Shown: positions 10,904-23,368, counted from the stretch's first letter. The stretch: 64,000 nt of DNA from Mixophyes australis (GCA_036250195.1 JAVHZZ010000005.1:125926098-125990097); one strand, 5' to 3'. The notes: generated from the letters alone by a model not told the origin. Made by a program: numbers and translations.

Positions 10904-13884
10904 CAAGGTTACTATTTTTTTTGTTGTACTTTCCTTAACGAATCAGTCCTTTTCTGAATACGAGGGATATAATTAGTTCACTCCAATATTTGAGGGAAAT
11001 AATCAATTGTTACTATCTAAATGAGAATGCTATTTCATTTACAAATGGAATTCCTTGTTTCCTTATGGATTAAGAGCACTAATATTGCATACTTCCTTGG
11101 AAACAATTAACTGTCTCATGAAATCTTCCTTCCGATTATTGAACAGACTGATTTGTTTTCTTTGTTTTAACTGGGGATGTATTGGATTGTATTTTTCATT
11201 ACAATATTTTAAGATTTAATTGTCATTTGGGTTATATCATGCTACCAATTATTTTAACGAGTCTGTTTAGTGTCTCACATACTTATACCTTGCTATACTA
11301 ATGGCCTTAACTTTTACATAAGTTTTTCATTGAGAACTTTAAGGTCATTGTGGCACCAGTCATTGATCTTTTGTCATCACAATTCTTTGTTATCGTCCAT
11401 ATTGGATATACATTATCCTTTTCACAGTACATTATCTCACGTTATCTTAAAATAAAATAAAACTTAAAATGAGTTTTGCCTTTAATTAAATTGCCATTTT
11501 AAATCTACCTGTCCATACTGTTCAGTTGCCAGAATTGCATATTAATACATTTACCCTTAGATCTCGGAATCTGAATTAGTAACATACAATTTATATTTTC
11601 ACACACACACAAACAGCATTTCTCATGTGTAAAGTTCAAGTTCTTGAATCCTTTAAGTTCTTGAATCCTTTCCATGGGTGGACTCCTACAATCCTAGCAG
11701 ATAACACAGATATGCAGGAAACAGCAGTGGTACAGTTTCACATTTCTGACCCTCTCTTTCTTTATATAGGTAGGGTACATTTTGTAAATGTTAGCACTTA
11801 ACCCAGCTAAATGCTGACACTTGCAGTATGTAGACAGGTGGACAATGTTGTCAAAAGTGCCAATATTTACAGAGTCGGAATACTGATTGCCGTCTCTTTA
11901 TATAATACTCTTTATTGCCTTACATATAACATCTTATGCATGAGCTTGTCAAGCTAAATAACGCCCCTCATGGTATCTGCCAGCTTCACTGACTGGAAGT
12001 GATATTATACTGAACTCCATTTAACATAACAATATAACTATGATGCCTGCACCCAGTGATTACAAAACAGAGGTGTCTATCAGTCTGATTGACAATATAA
12101 GCAAACATAGGGAGCTCTAACTGTTTCAATAGGGCTGATAGACACAGATATACTAGTACATATAAAGGAATGTAAATGCTACGTGCTGTATTTTGCGGTT
12201 AAATCACAATGTACATGCCCAGGACCGGACCATCCACCAGTGCACAATGTCCGATTCATCTTCAAGTGCAAAGGACTACAGCCTGCGATTTCAGGGGTGG
12301 AACAGGAAGAGGAATGGGAGTATGCACATAGACCATGCACAGTAAGGGCGGTCCAAGCTTGAGCACATGCATCAGCATACGATTCAAGCTTTGCACATTT
12401 CAAAGGTACATTTTTTCAGTTACAGATCTGTTGTAAGTGTCAATTACTAGTGATGATGGTGGTATATGCATGCTAGAACATGTGTTTGCAATCAACAGCA
12501 ACAGTAAAAATGCACTTTATGTAGGGTAGACATTAATAACATCATAATAGATTGGGAAAAAAAAGAAAAAAACCTTCTTTTTTTATTTTTTATATTTTGT
12601 CATTAATGACAGGTGACATTATTTGATTAGTTTTTTTCTGTGCGTTCTTTTGTTACTTTATATTACACATATGTATTGAGTGTATCCAACAGTGTATTGT
12701 CTATTAGAGCAGAGTGGACCTAGACCTATATTCATCAACAAATGTATCTTTACATTTGCTCCTTGTTGAATTAATGAATTAATTTGGGGTTGGGAAAAAC
12801 TTGTGTGCAGTTGTTTGTTCCAAAAGGGTTATACATCACAATAAGAACAGAAGAAGATTACACGTAAGTATTTATTAGGGAAACATCTTTAATTATAAAT
12901 TATGTGGGTTATTTTATTGACCTAAATGAAACCACATAGTAAAACCACTGTGTGCTATTTTGAAAAACCCTAAATCACCTGCAGTTGATTCAAGGTTTTA
13001 AAAATTGCCACACTTCACCAACGGTTAGAGATTTCACCCTCCAAACAGTACCCACAAACTGGAGAAAACCTACACGAATGTGCTCACTCCATAAATGAAA
13101 TCTAATTTAAATATCTTATCCCATAAGATAAAATATAGCTTTAGCATGTAGGCCCAATAGAAGGTAATGAGTGCATATAGCAAGCACTCAACACTGCAGA
13201 ATTGTTACAATTACAATAATGTATGGTAAAGAAAGTCAACAACATCTACTGCACCTTTGAGTGAAAATTGAGTTTATTAAACAGTAAGTTTACTGCTGGT
13301 GGTTAGAATAAAGTACACTAAAGTAATTTGTGCCACTACTACTATGTTATTTATTTCAGTGAACAAAGACTTTTGAAATCATGAACAAACTGAAAGACAA
13401 ATCACCAATATTATTTTGTTTTCTGCTGCCATCATTACATAAATGTCCATCATCTTTGTTGCTGTACTATTCACCATAAGTCTTTATAGTTCAAAAAAAC
13501 ATGTATTTGTGAATTCTGCATTTGAGTGTTGTAGTTAATTGCTATTATTTTCACCAGAAGAGAATATATGTTACCGTTTTACAATGTAAAAATAAGTAAC
13601 AACTTGCTAAATAGACTGAAAACTTTATAATTCTACAAGGATAAAGTATATTCCAATACTATGAAATCACATCTATTGTTTATATCTATACAGACAATTT
13701 CAGGTTCTTTGAGAATAAAGTCTATTCCAATGATCTGGAACCACACCTACAATAGTAATTATTTCAGTGAAAATGTGTCTATAATCCATGCAATTTTCTG
13801 ACACTCAAAGTGTATTGTGATAATCTGTATGTTAAGATTTGCATGTGGTTGCTTTTGTCCTTTTCTCACCTTGGTACTTTCATA
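10904..13884. other. Unassigned AT-rich sequence
   Basis: About 3 kb without a recognised gene, RNA or transposon. A short direct duplication (aagttcttgaatcctt, twice near 11637-11670) and short CA runs are the only visible repeats. Confidence 0.5.
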
Positions 13885-14010
13885 TGTTAGGGATTTTAGA
13901 CTGTAAACTCCAATGGGGCAGGGGCTGATGTGAGTGAGGTCTCTGTACAACGCTACGGAATTAGTGGTGCTATATAAATAGATGATGATGATGATGGTGA
14001 TGATGTTGCC
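13885..14010 (+). repeat. LINE/SINE-type 3' tail with (GAT)n
   Basis: Contains gactgtaaactcc, ggggcaggggctgatgtg and ggtgctatataaatag followed by gatgatgatgatgg. A similar layout (aggatgtgagctcgtatgagcaggg ... ggcgcctaacaaataaatgataataat) ends the LINE at 14300-14877. It is therefore read as the 3' end of a LINE or LINE-mobilised SINE. Confidence 0.45.
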
Positions 14011-14299
14011 ACAGTGTTCATCTTCATCTTGGTTGCTCGTTTGACATCTGCGGGTGATCAGCAGATCGATCACCATCGGAGGTGTGCCCCCTCCCAAATC
14101 CCATTCCCTAATCCCACTGGAGCTTTGTCTGAGGTAGGTTCTCACATGTTCAGCTGTGAGAATGTTTACATGCTAGCTTCTTGGTATGATACCTTCCTCT
14201 TCAGTTGATTCCTGGCTCCTGAACCCTGGCGCTACATTATTGGGACTTCTGGCCTCAAATTCCTGGCTCTGTTACTCTGCTGGTACTAGTTCCTTACTC

Positions 14300-14877
14300 A
14301 GGTTTCTAGATTATAGTGATCCCCGCTCCCTGCGCTCGGCCAATAACCGTCGCCTCTCCTCCACTCTGATCACGTCTTCCCACTCCAGAATCCAAGACTT
14401 CTCCCGAGCTGCTCCCCTCCACTGGAACGACCTCCCTCGCTCCATCCGTCTCTCACCCAGTCTGTGCTTCTTCAAACGGGCACTCAAAACTCACCTGTTC
14501 CTCAAAGCCTACCAACAATCCACTTAACCCTTACCTTGTTGCACCTTCGCAAACATCCTTCTCTCGTTCTCCCCTCTCTCCACCAGCCCCGCCTTTCTCT
14601 CCCTTACTTTAATGGCTCCCTCCTGTGCCTGTTTGTCCACCCTCCCTTAGGATGTGAGCTCGTATGAGCAGGGCCCCTCTCCCCTCCTGTCTCCATACCT
14701 GTTCTTCTACTCCATCTTCGCTCATATGTCTGCCCGGAGTTCTGAAGTATTGGTACTTTGTGTTTATTGCTCTGTACTATGTCACCCTGTATGGTCTTCT
14801 GTTTGTATTATGTACGGCGCTGCGGAAACCTTGTGGCGCCTAACAAATAAATGATAATAATAATAATAATAATCTCT
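14300..14877 (+). mobile_element. LINE 3' end, Rex1/CR1-like
   Basis: A conserved RT C-terminal segment is followed by a 3' UTR ending in (aat)n microsatellite. The tail contains tacggcgctgcgg...ggcgccta before the repeat, a layout common to vertebrate LINEs that end in short tandem repeats rather than poly(A). The copy is strongly 5'-truncated. Confidence 0.65.
14330..14527 (+). pseudogene. LINE RT C-terminal fragment
   Basis: Open frame ending at a TAA at 14525-14527. It encodes the segment typical of the end of Rex1/CR1-type ORF2: Arg-Ser-Ala-Asn-Asn-Arg-Arg, then a Trp-Asn-Asp-Leu-Pro motif, then Phe-Lys-Arg-Ala-Leu-Lys-Thr-His-Leu-Phe. The last motif is a recurring C-terminal signature of these LINE reverse transcriptases. 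The catalytic part is missing, so no activity is possible. Confidence 0.65.
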
Positions 14878-15723
14878 GGTACATACTACACGGCTTGGTT
14901 TTTGGACACCTCCTCCTTCTGCCTATCTCTCAGGCAGCCCTACTACAGTTACCTACTAGAGTACATACTCAGCATTTCTTTCATCCACACTGAGGGCTCC
15001 AGCCCTCTCTCAGTAGTGCCACTGTTCTTTCTGTGTTCAACTGTTTGTGCTTTTGGACTCTTACCATCAGCCTGACTGCATACCTGACTCAAGTGAACAC
15101 CATTTATACCAGATACTGTTTGCTATAATGAATCATCAATGTTCAATATATTCCTGCATTACCAGAGGTCAGAGACACCATTACTAGACTGCATTACCAG
15201 TGACCGTCAACTGCCAGAGATTTTCTGTTGCTGTATCTCCATATCTGTTTGCATATTCCTGTTTCATGTTTAGCACTGTGTTACCGTTTTGCTTCAGAGA
15301 TTATCCTGGATATCATTATGGCCAGTTCAGTACTGTGACTCTTTCATTATTCCCTGCTGCTGCTTAATAAACAATCTTTAATCGCAACACAACCTCATTA
15401 TTCCTGTTAGTGTACTCCTAACACTATCTTAATGCCTAATGTTCCTATTTGTATAATTACATTACACTTACAAAGTTTTACATTGCAATATACCTGATAA
15501 GGCCAGCCATTTTAAGCTGTGTAAAAACATTGTGCAGGCTGACACATCTGTGCATTGTATGCCCTGAGCAATGTAGACAGCAGTATTTCGGAGTGTTTCG
15601 GTAAACTGTCTTGTAGTTATATTTTTCTTCTATTTAAATGGCAAACCTTGGAACTTATGTTACTTGAAGTTTGCTCAGTCCATAATATTTATCCCACATT
15701 CCCTTTTAGGTTCCAAATAAGAT

Positions 15724-16082
15724 TATACTTGCCAACCTTATGTTGGCCGGGTCCGAAGTTCCTGGAGGGCATGAGGGGTGTATGGGCGGAGGGGGCGCGG
15801 CTTCATGATTCACTGCATTTTGGCCCCGCCCCCAATGACATAATGCCTGTTTTGGGTCTTTTACAGTGTAGAACGACCCCAAACCAACATTGCATCACTG
15901 GAGGGGGGCCAAAATGACGTGAATTATGAAGCCCGCCCCCTCCGCCGTACATTCCGGCACTAATTTTATATAAGTGGGCAGATGGGCCTGATGCAGGAGA
16001 ATCGCCAGCTCTCCCGGGAGTCCGTGAGACTGACCCGAATTTCGGGAGTCTCCCGGACATTCCAGGAGAGTTGGCAAGTATG
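15724..16082. mobile_element. hAT-type MITE (M1)
   Basis: TIRs tatacttgccaac and gttggcaagtatg enclose 359 bp with GC-rich cgccccc blocks. Flanking 8-mers aataagat (15716-15723) and aataagaa (16083-16090) differ by one base, consistent with an 8-bp hAT target duplication. Same family as 25176-25454 and 26043-26374. Confidence 0.75.
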
Positions 16083-16090
16083 AATAAGAA

Positions 16091-17387
16091 ATAAAAGTTA
16101 CTGGAACTAATTCCTACTTGGTCTTTTAATTTGGCTTAAACTGAATTTAAAGTATGACAAAATAAGTAGTGTGAGTTAAATATTTCAGGTGGCAAAATGG
16201 GTGTGTTCTAGGAAAGCCAGCATGCACAGAACTACTTAAAAAACTCACATGGTGTTTTATTTTTTTTCATTAGCCATCAAGTGTCTCATATTTCTACCAA
16301 AAGTTGCTCCTAATCTTTCTTTGACAAAGAAAACCGCAACTAGATCACTCATGTAAAGTACAGAAATACTATTAAATCTAGATACCTTATGACAATACCA
16401 GCTGCATTATTCAAACACAAAATAATTGATCCATATATCTTGCATGTAATGGCTAGATTTCAGACTGAAATTAACTTTTTCGTTTGCGCTGCAGAAACCT
16501 GTTAGTTGTGGTCCTCCCTAATTCCCAGTCCTCATTTCAGACCTATCTTGTCTGCTGGTGAGTCTGTTAACCTGCCACTTTCACTGTTAATTTATTTTAA
16601 ATACTATATTTTGTATACACTTTGCTTGCATATCCTCAGTATGCAACAAATATTTTACCTAAGTTAAATGATTAGCCCCAATTTGAGATTTATGTCTTTC
16701 TTAAGACACTTGACATATTTTCCTTACGTAAAATATAATTATTAATGCAGCAAATACAGTCCTTTTATGTATTTTTATTTCCATACCTATGGCCTTATGC
16801 CAGCGATAGCATGGAATGGTACCATGTTTTAAAGAAACTAGTTTCCCTCCCTGATGGGGATGGTGATTCTTCCCACTACCACTTGAAGCAATGGTTCTTC
16901 TTGACTCTACCTCAAGTATTGCTTGGCTGAGGACATTTCACACTGTACCAGGTATTTAAAAATGTCAAGTTAAACTAATATCATGCAGATTAGTGACAGG
17001 GGCTCTAGATTCATCTCCCTTATTGGAGCACTGTTGATTGATGTACAGTGCAGTCAAGACTTTAATTACATCAGATCAAGTAGCTTCAATAAAGTGGATA
17101 GGGAAGTCACTTTCCACACTGCTAATATAACACAGGTGTGAGGTTTGGATCTGGATCTTTGTGTTTTGGTTTTGGCAACACCGCCCTTGTGTGTTTTGGC
17201 TTTGGTTTTGGATCCCAATTTTTTTTCTAAAATCCCTATTTTTTAGGGGCTAAAATCACATATTTTTATGCTTTTTTTACCCCATACATTATTATTAATC
17301 TCAATAACACTAATTTCAAGTCATTTGCAGTCAATTTTGACCACTTCACAAGTCACAATATTATTTTCATACACTTTCAAACAAAGA
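16091..17387. other. Unassigned sequence, start of a repeat near 17130
   Basis: No gene. From about 17130 the sequence becomes T/G-rich (repeated tttggttttgg), which appears to be the start of a longer dispersed repeat containing the 120-bp tandem array that follows and running to about 18033. Confidence 0.4.
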
Positions 17388-17715
17388 CTGCAAATTTAGA
17401 AGACCAAGCCTGCCAGACCTATTATTTCTATTTCAGCAATGACAATTAGCAATGGAGCAATGGAGCTCTCCTCGTTGTGTGTAACCTATATAACACCCTA
17501 CAATTTGACTGCAGATTTACACCAAGCCTGCCAGCTCTAGTATTTGTATTTCAGCAATGACAATTAGCAATGGAGCAATGAAGCTCTCCTCTTTGTGTGT
17601 TACCTATATAAGACTGTGCATTATCGGACTGCAGATTTAGAACACCAAGCCTGCCAAAGCTATTAATTCTTCTATTTCAGCAATGACAATTAGCAATGGA
17701 GCAATGGAGGTCTCC
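17388..17715. repeat. Tandem array of ~120-bp units
   Basis: Units starting ctgcaaattt/ctgcagattt begin at 17388, 17509 and 17629 and share the stretch caatgacaattagcaatgga. Two complete units and most of a third are present. No open frame spans it. It probably belongs to an unclassified repeat of about 17130-18033. Confidence 0.75.
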
Positions 17716-18033
17716 TGAATTTCACTGTAGACTTTGAAGAACACTGCTACCTCCTCCTCTTTCTATTCTACCTATGACGCAGCCCAACTGCTCTACGGAC
17801 TGCCAAGAACTGGGCTACCCCATCTGTGTCCCTCTGTGAAATGGCGCTGGATTGCCGTAGAGTGCGGTACTTATAGAATCCAAAACTCGTGAGATCTGAG
17901 ATCCGGCGATGTAACAATGACATTTTGCCTCGTTTCCAATTCCGAGGGCGTGCGAAAGTACTGAGCCGGCTCTGCTCGTGCTTGAATACGCTAAGTTCGG
18001 GTGTGTTCGGCTCTCTGGGAACTGAGTATCTCT

Positions 18034-18037
18034 AATA

Positions 18038-18089
<52 letters not shown>
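18034..18089. repeat. (TA)n microsatellite
   Basis: Pure alternating TA apart from one tgtg interruption near 18043. Confidence 0.95.
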
Positions 18090-18090
<1 letters not shown>

Positions 18091-18289
18091 TTCAACATTA
18101 TTATTTTCAGATAATGTGATGGATAAGAAATCAATTATTTTCTTTTAGACCTTTATCAGATAAACATAGGACATTCTAAAAAAAATTCCATTTTAGCTCA
18201 TAATAGTTATGAATACTAACATGAAGAATCGTTTTTTCCTCAATTTGGATTTTATTTTTGGGTCTCCTCTGTTGCGGAAACAACACAAT

Positions 18290-18464
18290 GGGCTAGATTT
18301 ACTAAGTGGCGGGTTTGAAAAAGTGGGGATGTTGCCTATAGCAACCAATCAGATTCTAGCTGTCATTTTTTAGAAAGTACTAAATAAATGAAAGCTAGAA
18401 TCTGATTGGTTGCTATAGGCAACATCCCCACTTTTTCAAACCCGCAGCTTAGTAAATCTAGCCC
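18290..18464. mobile_element. Palindromic Harbinger-like MITE (H3)
   Basis: 175-bp palindrome nearly identical to the MITE at 436-610, flanked by AAT at 18287-18289 and 18465-18467. Arm identity is high, so it is relatively young. Confidence 0.8.
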
Positions 18465-18579
18465 AATGAGTCTCTGCAATGGTGGGTGCAACAAAGAAAG
18501 ATGACAGTCAGAATCTGCATATACCCAGTCTACCTCAACAAGGCCCTCATTAGATTCCATCATCCTATGAAAACCGCAG

Positions 18580-19060
18580 AGCAGGTCATACGGATATGCA
18601 CCATCCTAGATGCAATTTCTGGCAAATTCCACTAGATGAAGAGTCACAAACTTTATAACTCTAAAAGGAGGATTTGCATACCTCCATATTCCTTTTGGAG
18701 TGTCAAAGCAATGTGAATTTCAAAGATGTATGGAGCAACTCCTTGCTGGCCAGCTGTGTGAATTAGTTTATGACATCCTGATATAGGGCCACATGACTAA
18801 TTATCTCACAAGTTCATGCTAAACTACAGCGAGGCTACTGTTCCACTACACCGACTCTTAGACCAAGATGTTGATTGGTGCTGGAAGGAGCAACTTGCCT
18901 TCCTCCAATTTGCCTCACTCAGAACCTGCTCTAGTTGGCAAGGAGTTCCAGATCATGACCCTACAGATTTTGCTTTTTTCCTGACTCAATAAATTGAAAT
19001 GTGAAACTCAGGTTGATTACCTTTTCCAATGCCTCTCACAAATTGGACAACAATCTCAAG
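18580..19060 (+). pseudogene. Ty3/gypsy RT-RNase H relic
   Basis: Three broken frames retain gypsy RT landmarks in order: a Leu-Asp-Ala-X-Ser-Gly-Lys-Phe stretch, Pro-Leu-Asp-Glu-Glu-Ser near 18632, an Ile-Pro-Phe-Gly-Val segment near 18690, and a Tyr-Asp-Ile-Leu segment near 18765 where the catalytic Asp-Asp would lie. A later block near 18860 resembles the linker before RNase H. It differs from gypsy-G and is far more decayed. Confidence 0.5.
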
Positions 19061-19429
19061 AGAGCTTTCACACAATTTAAAGACTTTCTTTGCTATGAAT
19101 AATGAGATCACAATGAATGATGGTCTGATATTATATAGGCTAAGAGTTTGTTATACCTCACTGCTTATAGAAATAGTATGTCCGGCAACTTCATCAGAGA
19201 CATTTCCACCTAGAGGCCACTAAGTGCAGGAAAAGGTAGATAATGTTCTTTTTTCATACTTACCTAGACAGAGACATCTCCTGATGTGCACTCTGTAATG
19301 CACTCAGACCACATCAGACCAAGGAGCCAATACACTTCCACTAAATCTCTGATTTGCTGTGATTCTCCTCTACTGCTGATATCTTTGAATGAAGGGGAAG
19401 ACATCATTAAGTCCTGACTGATTTATTTT

Positions 19430-20430
19430 CAGGGTGGTTTATAATTGATAACCTCATTTAATCATTTACACATTTTTAGATTATTTAGAGGTCTTGCGTC
19501 TAGAGCTCTTTTAATTTGGAAGATATAGCCTATATGAGTTATATTTGATCTTAAATGGTTTGCAGATAACAAGAGTCTATTGGCTCAGTTCTAATTGGTT
19601 AAATGATTGAATTTTACACATGTGTATTTAATGCAAATCGCTTGTGTGTATATATTACTGAAGCATAGAGATTGTTTAATAGCTTTGAGAAAGTGCTACA
19701 TACTAGCACGAAACGCATCAGCTAGTTTGCGATTTAATCTTAACTGGATGTGGACTCGGAGTTGAATTTCATCTAAGAGCAGGAGGTTAAGAGGAATCAG
19801 CTCACATTTCATAATGCGGATTTGTCATGCCCCTTATTTGAAAACAGTGGGTTGGAAGGAACCATCATATCTGCTTATATGTTTCCATTGGGATTCCACT
19901 TAAAGGTGATACCCTGCTGACACGGCAAGTGGAACAAGTTGTGAGACGGATGGCAGGATTAAAAATTCATGAGCTGTTTGGCTTAATCATCTACTCTGGA
20001 GGATGGACATCGGGCCGATACCGGTAAGAGACGATTATTGTCAGTGGGTTATATACATACTTACCCTTCTGCCGGAACATTATTGTTTTCACACTACGCT
20101 CAGGAGAGTGGAAGGGGAGGATCCCTTATGTGAATTGAGACATTATTGTTGGGAACTGGAACCCCTCTCTCTATGTGGCACTATTGACAACTATTACTCT
20201 GCCGTGCCTGCGTGCTGATTAGTTCATATGACTTATGTTATTTGGAAAGTGGATGTTTACTAAACCGAGTATCATCAAATATAAACATCACTGAGTCAGG
20301 AGCTAATTCCATCCAGTTGTTTTCTATATTATTTATTGTGCTATATTGTTTATTGTTTATTGATTTTTGATTTTTCTTGTTAATAAATGTGTTTATATTA
20401 GAACCTCTATTATTATGTACAATTGTAATT
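19430..20430 (+). mobile_element. Probable PLE terminal region
   Basis: A segment carrying a hammerhead-like motif (19679-19728) in AT-rich sequence, without coding capacity. The same motif type sits in the terminal arms of the three PLE-type elements in this window, which is the only basis for the assignment. Boundaries are approximate; the right end abuts the LTR-like element at 20480. Confidence 0.4.
19679..19728 (+). ncRNA. Hammerhead-ribozyme-like motif
   Basis: ttgagaa is followed by a possible stem II (gtgcta/tagcac), then gaaa, a short cgcat and a cleavage-type ATC. The flanking tagct and agcta could form stem I. It deviates from the CUGANGA core at the first C and the eighth-position G, so it may be inactive. 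Confidence 0.4.
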
Positions 20431-20479
20431 AAAAACTACGGAACACCCAGGTCCAGGAGATAATTAGTGAGACAGGTTA

Positions 20480-22200
20480 ACCCCTAGTAATAACAAAGGG
20501 AAAGGTTCAATAGCAGCCCCTTTGGTGAACAGAGGTACTGCCAGATAAACATATTATAACAAGTCCAAGGTCCTGGAGACAGGAGCTGCCAATAAGCAGC
20601 ATGCAATGCATAGTGCTGCAGGCAGATCCTGACAGTACCATCCCCCCTTCAGGTTGGATTCCAGATGCCTGTATTACCAAAAATGGTTAAATTCATCAGA
20701 ATCCTAGTCTATAATGGGTGGTTCAGAAGAGAAGTCCTCGTCCACAGATGGAAAGGGAAGAAAAATCATACCAGAGTGAAGTTTAGGCGCAGAGGACCCT
20801 CTTTTCTTCTTATGTCCTCTCCTTTAACAGGATTTCATCAGAATAGGAGCATGAACCAACTGGGTGAAGCACAAAGGTAGTTCTTGGACTATTGTGCTGG
20901 GTGGTACTGTCGAATGCACAGGTGACCCACAAGATGGCACTGCAGGAGATGGTGTAAACTTGCCAATTACCGCCTCAACAAAGAGTTGCAAATCTGATAG
21001 GATAGGATGGTTAGTCTCCATATAACTATTTGCCCATTTCAAGGCTTCCCATCTAAAGTGAGATATCAAAAACAGAGGAAATATATGAAGCACCAAAAAT
21101 CAAAAGAGCACCAAATTGAGAAAGGTGCCCCTCAAAGATAGGCAATGGCTTTGACTGGAGACCCTCGGCAGAAGATGGCTCAGACTGGACACCCTCGGTA
21201 AGAGATGGCTCGGACTTGACACCCTTGGCAAAAGGCAGCTTGAAATTGGCACCCTCGGCAAGAGGCGACTCGGACTGGAGACTTTCGAAGGACAGCCCGG
21301 ACTGGAGAAACTCGGAGGACGACCCATAGTGGAGACGCTCGGGGGTGATCCGGACTGGACCCTCTTGGAGGACGGTCCGAACTGGGCACACTTGGATGAT
21401 GGCCCAGACTGGGCACACTTGGACCAGACAGCACTGGGAGAAGCCTCAAACCGGACATCACTGTTAGAAGCCTCAGACAGCACTGGGAGAAGCTTCGGAC
21501 CAGACAGCACTGGGAGAAGCCTCGGACCGGACAGCACCAAGTAATAACTCAGTCTGAACCGTGTCAAGTGGCAATTCGGGCTGCGCTGCCTTGAATGGCG
21601 ACTAAGGCTGTACCGCTATAAATGGAGATTTGGGCAGGACCCTATTGACTGGCAACTCGAGCTGGACCGTGTTGACTGGCAACTCGGGCTGGCCTGTGTT
21701 GACTGGCAACTCGAGCTGGATCGTAACAAGTGGCAACATCTCTGGAGTGGCTTGATGGGACAGGGCCCTCTCTGGAGCAGACTGGAGGGACACGCCCTCT
21801 TGAAGCAGGCTGTAAGAGCAGTGCCCTCTCTGAAGCAGCCTCTAGGGGCTGCGCCCTCTCGGAAGCAGGCTGTAAAAGCAGCTCCCTCTCGAAGCAGGCT
21901 GTAGGGGCAGCGCCCTCTCTGAAGCAAGCTGTTGGGGCAGTGTTCTTTCTGAAGCAGGCTATAGCTCAGGAACAGGGACAGCGGCTGGCGACTCGGTACT
22001 GGAGACAGCGGATGACACCTCGGAACTGGAAACGGAGGCAGGTGACTCTGGAGCAGACCCCTAGTAATAACAAAGGAAAAGGCACAATAGCAGCCCCTCT
22101 GGTGAACAGAGGTGCTGCCAGATAAACATAATAAAACAAATCCAAAATCCTGGAGGCAGGAGCTGCCAATAATGCAGAGGGCTGGAAGCAGTTCCTGACA
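20480..22200 (-). mobile_element. Small LTR-like element with minisatellite interior
   Basis: Direct repeats at 20480-20634 and 22057-22200 (about 150 bp, ending ...cctgaca) flank a 1.4-kb interior. Next to the left repeat, ccccccttcagg (20642-20653) is a polypurine tract on the - strand, placing the 3' LTR on the left. The interior has no gag or pol, only tandemly repeated coding-like units. It looks like a non-autonomous LTR element. The left tip of the repeats does not show a clean TG. Confidence 0.5.
21130..21545. repeat. Minisatellite, degenerate 15-27-bp units
   Basis: Repeated ggac(t/a)ggagac...ctcgg units dominate this stretch, with related tandem gaagcaggctgta units continuing at 21790-21965. 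Long open frames on both strands here follow from the repeat and are not taken as genes. Confidence 0.7.
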
Positions 22201-23260
22201 GAGACCCATAGAAGGGAGTTATAATACCAGTAGGTCCCCTAGTTTAAAGTTTCACCAATACTGAGTAGATCGGTCCTCCTAATGCTTGAATTTTTCACAT
22301 GCAAATAAACTTGAGAATTGGGAAGCTGAACTACCAGATCAGACAATAGCTCACCACACCAGTGTTGATGGGAGACTCGCTAGAATACCGATAACCAGAA
22401 ATACTGAAGGACACCATAGGCAAGGGCATGTCAACAAACAAAAGAGAGTATTGATTAGGAAAGTTCCTATGGGTTATTGTCAAAATGTCATGCATGCTGA
22501 AATCTGTTTTGAACAAATTGAGACGCTATGCAGGGGGAGTTTTGTTATGACTTTATGCAAAGTTTTAACCAATCGTACTGTGCCTTATATTTTTTCAGAT
22601 GATGTGTATTATATTTGTAGAAAAAGGGCTTACACATGGTTAACTCTGAGTTCCAGAGGTATATGTTTCCTAGGTAGATTGGTTCCTGAGATCATGACTC
22701 TAACACATGATGAAATAACTTATATCCATTAAACAACTACACCTCCATACGTACACACACAGTATGAACATTGTGGAAAAAGATACATGGGTCCAGGTGA
22801 AGAACCTGTAGCTACAAAGTTAAATTCTGAAACTACAGGATTTTAAATTATGGTTGCATAAGACCCCACCAAGATCACTCGGGAAACTCTAAATTTTAAG
22901 TACATAGAAGACTTGGCTAAATTGATTGATAATATTACCAAGATGTATGATGACACCCTTAGGTATACGGGTAAGGAGCTACAAGCTTATAAGAAGGAGT
23001 TAGTTCAGCACAGGTTGGTGTTAAATTATCTTACATCGATTACTGGTGACTACTGTGTGACATTAGCTACCCAATGTGGTGCTAAGTGTTGCACCTACCA
23101 ATAAAACAGTTGACTCTAAAAAAAATAATTGACCGAAGGATGGACACAATCCTAGAGCTAAAATGGAAATTCAGGAAGAACCATAATTCTTCATTGTAAG
23201 AAATAGGACAAAAAATATCAGAATGGTTCTCATGGTTGAACCCAGCAACATGGTTCTCAG
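22201..23260 (+). pseudogene. env: ERV-C env relic, 5' piece
   Basis: Parallels ERV-B env (38.5-39.4 kb, opposite strand) from within SU to just before the membrane anchor. A 148-codon open piece (22286-22732) is followed by several stops, then another open piece at 22913-23104 covering the TM (transmembrane subunit) ectodomain. It ends with Cys-Val-Thr-Leu ... Cys-Cys, the disulphide-loop region of TM. Gene fusion function is lost. It stops abruptly at 23260, where PLE-A is inserted, and resumes at 34666. Upstream gag/pol of this provirus is absent, replaced by the LTR-like element ending at 22200. Confidence 0.75.
23250..23260 (+). repeat. PLE-A target duplication, left copy
   Basis: atggttctcag, part of ERV-C env, repeated exactly at 34666-34676 at the other end of PLE-A. 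Confidence 0.8.
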
Positions 23261-23327
23261 TAAAAAATAACAAGAAATGTAAAAAAAAGGCAAAACAGTT
23301 GGTCTTAGGCTGGAGGTTAAATATTTT

Positions 23328-23368
23328 GTTGCATTTCGACCTTCCACAGGTCTTTATCAAGGCATATG
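23328..23368 (-). ncRNA. Hammerhead-like motif, PLE-A left arm
   Basis: On the - strand: ttgataa, a possible stem II gacc/ggtc, then gaaa. The closing cgcgt seen in sister copies is changed to tgcaa here. Mirror copy of 33636-33680. Confidence 0.4.

Larger units (their letters stand above)
14180..15422 (+). repeat. Probable solo LTR of a gypsy-type element, interrupted by a LINE
   Basis: The part right of the LINE insertion (14878-15422) has LTR architecture: a TATA-like tttatacc near 15103, a polyadenylation signal (aataaa) at about 15366, and a terminal ...tcctaaca. The left part (14180-14299) is compositionally alike and rich in ctcctgg. The 5' end and target duplication were not fixed, so this is a tentative call. 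Confidence 0.35.

Noticed and set aside
12179..12403. 74-codon - strand ORF
   Set aside because: No recognisable domain and no gene-like context.
21130..21545. CRISPR-like repeat-spacer array
   Set aside because: Units are degenerate and contiguous without unique spacers, and the setting is a vertebrate genome.
21053..22209. Long ORFs on both strands over the minisatellite
   Set aside because: Period-driven open frames on both strands; composition Ser/Pro/Gly biased; no gag or pol motifs.
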